64,000 bases of DNA. It comes from Austropuccinia psidii (lineage: Eukaryota; Basidiomycota; Pucciniomycetes; Pucciniales; Sphaerophragmiaceae). The stretch lies in the NCBI GenBank assembly GCA_023105745.1, contig JALGQZ010000013.1:5429501-5493500 (forward strand), given 5' to 3'. Below, piece after piece: positions 57,411 through 64,000 of the stretch. Within the stretch, counting starts at the first letter, position 1. Each line of letters starts with the position of its first letter. Position numbers and translations under genes: made by a program. Under the pieces are notes generated by a model, which was given only the letters and a program-made list of their open reading frames with translations, was not told where the DNA came from and made no database searches.

Positions 57411-58680
57411 ATTACATCAACCTATTGTTGATATTAAATCAACCTATGGTTGTAATTAAATCAACCTATGGTTGATATTAAATCAAACTATGGTTGATAT
57501 TAAATCAACCTATGGTTGATATTAAATCAACCTTATGGTTGATATTAAATCAACCTATGGTTGATATTAAATCAACCTATGGTTGATATTAAATCAACCT
57601 TATGGTTGATATTAAATCAACCTATGGTTGATATTAAATCAACCTTATGGTTGATATTAAATCAACCTATGGTTGATATTAAATCAACCTATGGTTGATA
57701 TTAAATCAACCTATGGTTGATATTAAATCAACCTATGGTTGATATTAAATCAACCTATGGTTGATATTAAATCAACCTATGGTTGATATTAAGTCAAATT
57801 ATGGTTGATATTACATCAACCTATGCTTGAGATTACATCAACCTATGCTTGAGATTACATCAACCTATGGTTGATATTACATCAACCTATGGTTGATATT
57901 ACATCAACCTATGGTTGATATTACATCAACCTATGGTTGATATTACATCAACCTATGGTTGATATTACATCAACCTATGGTTGATATTACATCAACCTAT
58001 GGTTGATATTACATCAACCTATGGTTGATATTACATCAACCTATGGTTGATATTACATCAACCTATGGTTGATATTACATCAACCTATGGTTGATATTAC
58101 ATCAACCTATGGTTGATATTACATCAACCTATGGTTGATATTACATCAACCTATGGTTGATATTACATCAACCTATGGTTGATATTACATCAACCTATGG
58201 TTGATATTACATCAACCTATGGTTGATATTACATCAACCTATGGTTGATATTACATCAACCTATGGTTGATATTACATCAACCTATGGTTGATATTACAT
58301 CAACCTATGGTTGATATTACATCAACCTATGGTTGATATTACATCAACCTATGGTTGATATTACATCAACCTATGGTTGATATTACATCAACCTATGGTT
58401 GATATTACATCAACCTATGGTTGATATTACATCAACCTATGGTTGATATTACATCAACCTATGGTTGATATTACATCAACCTATGGTTGATATTACATCA
58501 ACCTATGGTTGATATTACATCAACCTATGGTTGATATTACATCAACCTATGGTTGATATTACATCAACCTATGGTTGATATTACATCAACCTATGGTTGA
58601 TATTACATCAACCTATGGTTGATATTACATCAACCTATGGTTGATATTACATCAACCTAGGGTTGATATTACATCAACCT
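57411..58680 (+). repeat. Right-arm A array: about 57 copies of a 22-base palindromic minisatellite
   Basis: The unit ATCAACCTATGGTTGATATT(A/C)(A/C) contains a 7-base inverted repeat around TAT. Copies before about 57790 carry TTAAATC, copies after it TTACATC; from about 57860 to 58650 units are essentially identical. Three 23-base variants with CCTTATGG lie at 57530, 57597 and 57642. The homogeneity indicates recent expansion. Confidence 0.95.
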
Positions 58681-59889
58681 TTAGAGAGTACAGAATAAAG
58701 ATTGATCAATATCCAAATATCAGAAATTATGAAATGCCTTTGGGAACTAATATCAAGAAGGCTCAGCCATACCAATATATTCCAAATTAAAACATTTTCA
58801 TCATTTTGACTTGCTATACACTTCCCTCTGGAATGAAACACACCACCAACACTTTCTGAAAGAAGCTCTGTGGACAAGAATTAATAGTTTTGTGACAGAT
58901 AAGCAATGGAAATACTTGGACGTTTTAAACACGATTTGGAAAGATACACGTTTCACATGCAGATATAATCATAATTAAAAAAATATCCTGAAATTTCATC
59001 TTTCAGGTAAAAAGAAGCTTCTTCATTGTATTGAAATTTTCAAAAATTCACAACATATGCTTGGTAAAAGCATTTTTTCTTCATTATTATTTTCAATATA
59101 CAAACATCTGTGTCTGCAGTAATATTTTTTGGTGGCTTTTGTTTTTATAGAAGTGTTTTTGGTTTTTGGTTTAAAGTTTACATAATCTACCTCAAAATTC
59201 AATCATTTTTGAATAATATCAGAGATTTAGTAGTAATCCAAAGATTTTAAACCAAAAATGTAAATTTAAGTTCAAAGATGAGAAATTTGGGCATTTCATC
59301 TTCACAAGTATTTTGGCTAATCCATCATTATAACATTATTTTCATTCTTTCTCAAAGTTTTGAATATATATGAAGTATGCCACTAGAGCTTAAAGCCTTG
59401 CATTCTAATTACTGGAAAAAAATGAAATTATGAAGCTTCTTCCCTCCTGTAAGGTTTATATTGAACCCCACTTTTTTTCAAAAGGAGTATGTGAACTATG
59501 AGCTGTCTTTAGGAAATAAAAAGTGAGAGGTTACTCAGATGCTATAGAGTGGTGTGCACACGAATTATATTATCTGCTTTAAAGTAAAACTTTAATTATA
59601 ATTTCTGTTGCACCACTCACTAAACACTCCTACTAATGATAAATTTCAAGCCATTAAGCATTACAAAATTGGAAAATGTGAGTGTTTTTGCATAGTTAAT
59701 ATTCCAAAAAATATCAAATGACAGCTGAGGTTCTCCGCAAGTTTCTTTCATTTCTTCTCATGATGAACCTCCCTCCAAAGATGATTAAAATTATTTCACA
59801 AGTATACTCAAATACATGGAAGTACTCAGCTTATTCCCCTTTGGTTCCAGTGATAGATAATCAGAATAATATCTTCCTATGCTAAAAAG
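58681..59889. other. Intergenic AT-rich sequence, nothing recognised
   Basis: No frame over 70 codons and no repeat shared with the rest of the window. It begins abruptly at the end of the A array. Confidence 0.5.
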
Positions 59890-60415
59890 GTTGGGGGTTG
59901 GTTTATATCACCTTGTGCAGACAGCCCCCACAAGGTAGCTCTAAAATCCAGAGGTTATTTATATATGTTAGTGTAAACAACCCCCCAGAACCAGCTTCAA
60001 ATGGCTGGCGGTGGTTTGATCCCACTAGTGTGAAAGGCCTTATGACACCATCTCCAAGACTTTGTATTTGGTTACGAAAAGGTTTTGTGAAAAAACCCCT
60101 AAGACCAAATATAAATTGGAGGGGTTCTGTTTCCAACAACCCCCCAAAGCCAGATGTAAAAGGCCATGAGGTTGTTTGCATCAGCTAGCTCAAAAAAACC
60201 CTCAAAACAGTGTAAAAAATACAGGGGTTTCTTGCAGTAGCTAGTGAAAACAACCCCCCAAAACTGGCTGCAAAAGGCAGGGGATTGTTTGCATCATCTT
60301 CTGCAAACAACCCCCCAAAAGAAGCAGTAATAGGCCGGGTGGTTGTTTGCATCAGCTAGTGCAAACAACCCCCTGAAACGGGCTGTAAAACACCCGGGGG
60401 TTGTGAACACCAGCC
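59890..60415. repeat. GC-rich palindromic tandem repeats, about 57-base units
   Basis: Units have the form GCAAACAACCCCCC, about 20 bases, GGGGGTTGTTTGCATCAG. The AACAACCCCCC motif lies at about 59976, 60133, 60246, 60302 and 60361; the last three are 56-59 bases apart. Each unit can fold into a hairpin with a G-run/C-run stem. The overlapping frames on both strands (59898-60188) follow from the symmetry. Confidence 0.75.
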
Positions 60416-60718
60416 TGTGAAGTGTTACAATATTGCAGGTGGGCCCTGGCAGCACCAGTCAAGCAAAAAACTGAGGAATAATGGGTGTTTTCTCTCTACA
60501 ATAGGAGAGACCCATGGATCTTAGCAAGGAATGCCTCATTGCCTGCCACATGGGTGATTTGAGCCCATGGCAAAGTGAGCAATTAGTGCAGATGCAAGGC
60601 TTACCAGCTGAGAGAGGAACAATTGGATATTGCCAGTTCATCCACAATTTTGTATTAGTTTTTTTTAAAAAAGATTTACGTACTAGTTTTTTTCAAATAA
60701 ACTATTTTTGTACTAGTG
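60416..60718. other. Unassigned spacer before the G-element LTR
   Basis: Moderate GC. A minus-strand frame at 60459-60647 has a CICTNCSLC cluster but no family match that I can support. Confidence 0.4.
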
Positions 60719-62687
60719 TGGTATTCCATACCATTTTTTTTTCACCAGGCTCAAGCTCATAGTACCCTATAACAGCAGGAAATCCAGCCTACAGGCAGAC
60801 TTACACTCAAATTTTACACCAAAAGGTCAATTTTACAGCAAGAAGCTGTATTTAACTCATAAAACCATGGCACAGGCACCAAAGGGAAGTGTATGTGTTT
60901 AAATAAATTATTCAATTTCATTATGCATATGTAAAAATCAAGCTACATATAGTAAAATAGTTACAAAAAATAAGGGACCACCCATTAAATTACACCCCCT
61001 TACAGCCACAGGACTCATGCAGCAAGAAAATTACACATGCATTAGCTACACAGCCAACTTGCATTCAAAGTCACATGATTCAAAGCTCAACTCCATGGAA
61101 TTCCTGCAAGTCATTTACAACACAGCCACAGGAGTACCTTATCTTATATCCTCAGTAACCCCACTTAAAACCTTAAAACAGAATCATTATTATTTACACC
61201 ACTCATCACCTCATGCAAACCAAAGCTATTTACAACAGGCTGCATGCAGTACACAATTCTAATTAAATCACAACCATATGACTATGCACAGCATGTGTCA
61301 AACTCAAAAATCACATCATCTCATACATCACAGTAAATTCATCAGTGCAAGAAATTATCACCTGACCTCATTTTAAAGTTAAAAAAGAAGAACAACAACC
61401 ATGACACCTGCATAAATTACACAGCCACTTCTACTAAGCCTAAAATAGGACATATGCAAAGGAATTACAAGGTCATCATGTGATACTGCATCCACCAACA
61501 GAATATCATGTGACAAGAAAGAGGCTGTGCACAACAAAAATACCCAGCCAAAGTTGAATCACCTCATGTATGCAAGGAAAATTCAAGAATATCACATCAT
61601 AATTAGTTCACCAAAAGAAAATCATGTGATAAATGGAGGCTGTGCAGAGAGAAAATTATCACCAAACCTTAAATCACCTGACCCATGCAAGAAAGGGCCT
61701 CACCAAAAACAGAGTCACATGATGAAATCAAGAGGAATTAAAGTAGAAAAAGACAGCTCCCATGGAGGGCCCCCTGGGCTCCCAAAAGGTATAAATAGAG
61801 GGGCGCTCTCCCCCCAAATTTCGAGATTCCCCATGCAAATTATATCCCCTGCACATTGCAAGCATAGGAATAATCCATCCCTCACCTGGGAGGTAGTCCA
61901 GAAAATTATAGTGAATTTTACTGGCCCAGTAGCTAAGCTCAGTGGAAGTATAGTGTTGAAGATTACCCAGTAGCTAAGCTGAGTGGAATATTATTATTAT
62001 TAAAATAAAAATAAAAATTACCCAGTACCCAAGATTAGGGTTACTATTCTATTAAGATATTTTATCCAGAAAAAAAAAACAATTTATCATAATTTAAAAT
62101 TCACTTACCCCTTTGAAAAAAAAAAAGAAAAATCAAAGAATCTTACCTCTTAAATTTTATAAACACAATCTTATCTTATTATCAACAAATCTTAAAAAAA
62201 ATAGTAACAAACCTCTAAAATTTTTTTTACTCTATTATAACTATACCTTGACAAAATTACCTTTATCAACACCAATCAAATTTTCCATAAAACCTTAAAT
62301 AACCCATCCTACCAAGGAATTATCACAAAGAAGAAACAACCCACCTCAATTTCACTACAAAAAAAAGATATTAAAATTAAACAGACAAGTATTTTATTAA
62401 ATTCTCAAATTTAACCAAAATAATTGACATTATTTTTCATATTATTTATTGAATAGGTCTGATCTGAGACTGCTGAATTTTGTCTTCTGCAGTTGTAAAG
62501 CCACTTACTAATTTTATTTTGGTTTGTGAGCTCCAAGGAAGATTTTGTTCAGTATTTTAGGAGGGGCAGGCAATACACCCTTGCCACCCTTGGTTAAAGG
62601 AGTTATTAGCAATTCAAAACTAGTTACCTGTGATTTCCCCCTACAGGTACTGCCTCATTTTAATCCCACACAAGAGGAGTTCCCACA
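60719..62687 (+). repeat. 5' LTR of the G element
   Basis: 1969 bases, TGGTATTCCATACCA at the start and TTCCCACA at the end. The start is fixed by the inverse copy at 43815, the end by the copy at 1164. Its first 15 bases are a palindrome. A TATA box is at 61790-61798, and an upstream stretch is CA-rich. Confidence 0.92.
61790..61798 (+). promoter_or_regulatory. TATA box of the G-element LTR
   Basis: TATAAATAG, identical with 253-261; lost in the copy at 41835-43815. Confidence 0.6.
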
Positions 62688-62707
62688 TCTGGTGTCCCAA
62701 CAGTGGC
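62688..62707 (+). other. Primer-binding-site region of the G element
   Basis: TCTGGTGTCCCAACAGTGGC follows the LTR end. It contains the TGG expected for pairing with a tRNA 3' CCA; the tRNA is not identified. Confidence 0.45.
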
Positions 62708-62785
62708 AGACAACCTCAACTTCAATAAAAAAATCAATTAAATTACAATAAAAAATCCTTAACTACTCAAAGAACACTATTTTTA

Positions 62786-64000
62786 TAGCAAAAAGCTGGA
62801 TTCAAATAATCAAAATCAGCCCAAACCATCATCTCAAGAATCTGAATCATCAACTCACTCTGACCATTACTATTATCCACCCAAGCAAGAAACAGAACTA
62901 GGGGAGGAATCAAATAAATATTCCAATTTCCCAATTGCAACACCAGGAACCAATAAAAGGGACTTGAAGGTTGTGGAGAAATTCTTCCTTGATCTCCTTG
63001 AAAGAAATAAACTCAATAAATCAATCTCAAAAGAGGAAATTAACCAATAAAAAATGGATAAACCTTCATCATCAAAGTTACCTTGTAGTATTGAAGAAAT
63101 CCAGGAAGAAAGCCTTAATGAAGAAACTGTTGAAGGACAGGAAGAAATGTCTTCAACAGAGAGACTTCAGCAGAAGATGCTAGAAATGCAAGCAGAATTA
63201 CTAGCACTAATCAAAAAGGAAGGGAAAAATAAATCATCAAGTTATACTCCACAAAATACTCCACTTGAAGAACAAACCACCCTTCCAAGATCATTCAGGC
63301 AGCATGGATCACCTTCACCTTATCCTAGACCCATGGCCACATCAACACCTTATACAGAACAAAGACAAAGTACCTTACCAAGAATAGTAAACATTTCTTC
63401 CCAAATACCAACTCCATCACATCAAGAAATTCGAAGAAACACTACTCCAATAGTGAAAATCAGAGCCAAGGACTATAACTTATGGTTTGATGGAAAGGAT
63501 GTTGAAAGATTCATCAATAAAGTTGAAAATATTGCAGGAATTGAAGGAGCAAGTGGAAGAGACATTGCAAGACAAATACCATTTTGGACAAAAGATGAAG
63601 AAATCAGTTATCATATTGAGGGAATGCCAGGATATGAAACAGCTGATTGGGATCAATTGAAAGTGGATATGAAAAGAAGATGGGGAACAGTCTCACCTGA
63701 AAGAAGATACAAATTATCCTCAATCACTGATTTATTCACAAAACCTCAACAAGAAGGTGGAATAAGAAACATGACTCAATACAGAAAATTCATTGGGGAA
63801 TATGAAGCAATCATCACTTACCTCAAAAGATACCAATATATCTAAGGTGATATCAATCATAACCAGGAAATATTGGCCAGCCTTCCCACTAGTGTTCAAG
63901 AATCAATTTATAAAGAAATGATTAAAGACAGAGCTATGGTTCAAGCCTTGGATGGAGGTTACATCCTTCCAAGATTGGATATTTTGAAATTAAACATTGA
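62786..64000 (+). pseudogene. Gag of the G element (two stops, 3' end outside window)
   Basis: A coding-like frame starts after a stop near 62780 (KKLDSNNQNQPKPSSQESESS, then KRDLKVVEKFFLDLLERN). It meets TAA at 63048-63050 and continues from ATG 63054 (MDKPSSSKLPCSIEEIQEE). Then come a coiled coil (TERLQQKMLEMQAELLALIKKE), a Pro/Thr/Ser linker, and the capsid-like part VKIRAKDYNLWFDGKDVERFINKVENIAGIEG with DWDQLKVDMKRRWGTVSPERRYKLSSI. TAA at 63843-63845 interrupts, but the same frame continues open to 64000. I recognise the capsid as a common rust retroelement gag. The initiation codon is unclear; 63054 may be internal. Confidence 0.75.

Larger units (their letters stand above)
46151..58680. 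mobile_element. Foldback-like element with inverted tandem-repeat arms
   Basis: The left arm (46151-46930) has repeat classes in the order A, B, C. The right arm (55800-58680) has C, B, A, each reverse-complemented. Single-copy spacers also match in inverse orientation: 46330-46430 with 57300-57420, and 46745-46830 with 56195-56290. This excludes chance similarity of simple repeats. The interior holds AT-rich sequence, the H repeat and the copia element. Foldback transposons in other eukaryotes have such arms. No transposase and no target duplication were found, so mobility is inferred. Confidence 0.6.
60719..64000 (+). mobile_element. G-family LTR retrotransposon, 5' part (continues beyond window)
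   Basis: A complete LTR (60719-62687) is followed by a primer-site-like sequence and a gag gene running to the window end. Two other copies of the LTR occur at 1-1164 and 41835-43815. The family is probably Ty3/gypsy from its gag, but pol is not visible. Confidence 0.85.

Noticed and set aside
57411..58680. CRISPR-like array
   Set aside because: Units are directly adjacent without spacers, the DNA is eukaryotic, and the repeat belongs to inverted arms.
59898..60188. Overlapping 90-codon frames on both strands
   Set aside because: They arise from the symmetric hairpin repeats at 59890-60415.
60459..60647. Cysteine cluster CICTNCSLC on the minus strand, possibly a transposase zinc finger
   Set aside because: Only 62 codons, no further motif, and no second copy in the window; too weak to name.
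61527..61973. 148-codon plus-strand frame in the G LTR (also at 89-376)
   Set aside because: It lies across the TATA box inside the LTR, is broken differently in the copies, and shows no domain.
1..64000. tRNA or rRNA genes
   Set aside because: No cloverleaf-like segment or rRNA core sequence was recognised by eye; a tRNA scan would settle it.

Overview
This 64 kb window is AT-rich eukaryotic repeat DNA with no bacterial operon, rRNA, tRNA or convincing host gene. The gag and pol families (a gag opening MPVQHSPPARQTRS, a gag with the core KDYNLWFDGK, long polyproteins with YIDD reverse transcriptase and D-35-E integrase) resemble those I associate with rust fungi (Pucciniales), most like the very large myrtle rust genome (Austropuccinia psidii). 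The assignment rests on recognition of the families; no search was run.

Layout. 1-1164: 3' part of an LTR (family G). 1165-7919, minus strand: a decayed Ty3/gypsy element (A), cut by that LTR. 7920-8930: 3' end of a C-family gypsy element. 8931-9985: unassigned sequence with two small reading frames. 9986-10442: a repeat (H). 10443-41107: three nested Ty3/gypsy elements. Element D (minus strand, 10443-15611 plus 35361-41107) holds element B (plus strand, 15612-35360, target duplication GTATG), and B holds element C (plus strand, 23191-32876, target duplication GGATG). 41108-46150: an LTR fragment (E), a G-family 3' end, and a solo E LTR with perfect TATTA duplications. 46151-58680: a foldback-like structure whose two inverted arms carry three tandem-repeat classes in mirror order. 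Its interior holds a Ty1/copia element (47184-53983), which itself carries a solo C-family LTR (51379-52800, duplication GTGAA). 58681-60718: intergenic DNA with a palindromic repeat cluster. 60719-64000: the 5' LTR and start of gag of a G element that runs out of the window.

The most interesting signal is in the 5' coding region of elements B, C and D. Read with two consensus introns, they carry an extra upstream protein (ORF1). Intron 1 splits the start codon (A|TG). Intron 2 is 63-68 bp, and its 3' half contains the ATG of the long gag-pol frame, which then overlaps ORF1 by about 600-700 nt in another frame. C and D, two diverged copies, share exon and intron lengths exactly, and a hand count of substitutions shows codon-like constraint in the ORF1 frame. 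This suggests an intron-retention switch between ORF1 and Gag-Pol.

Nearly every coding region carries stops, frameshifts or insertions. C is the best preserved, but has a frameshift between RNase H and integrase and a Glu in place of the protease catalytic Asp. All reading-frame and repeat statements were made by eye; identities and divergences are approximate.
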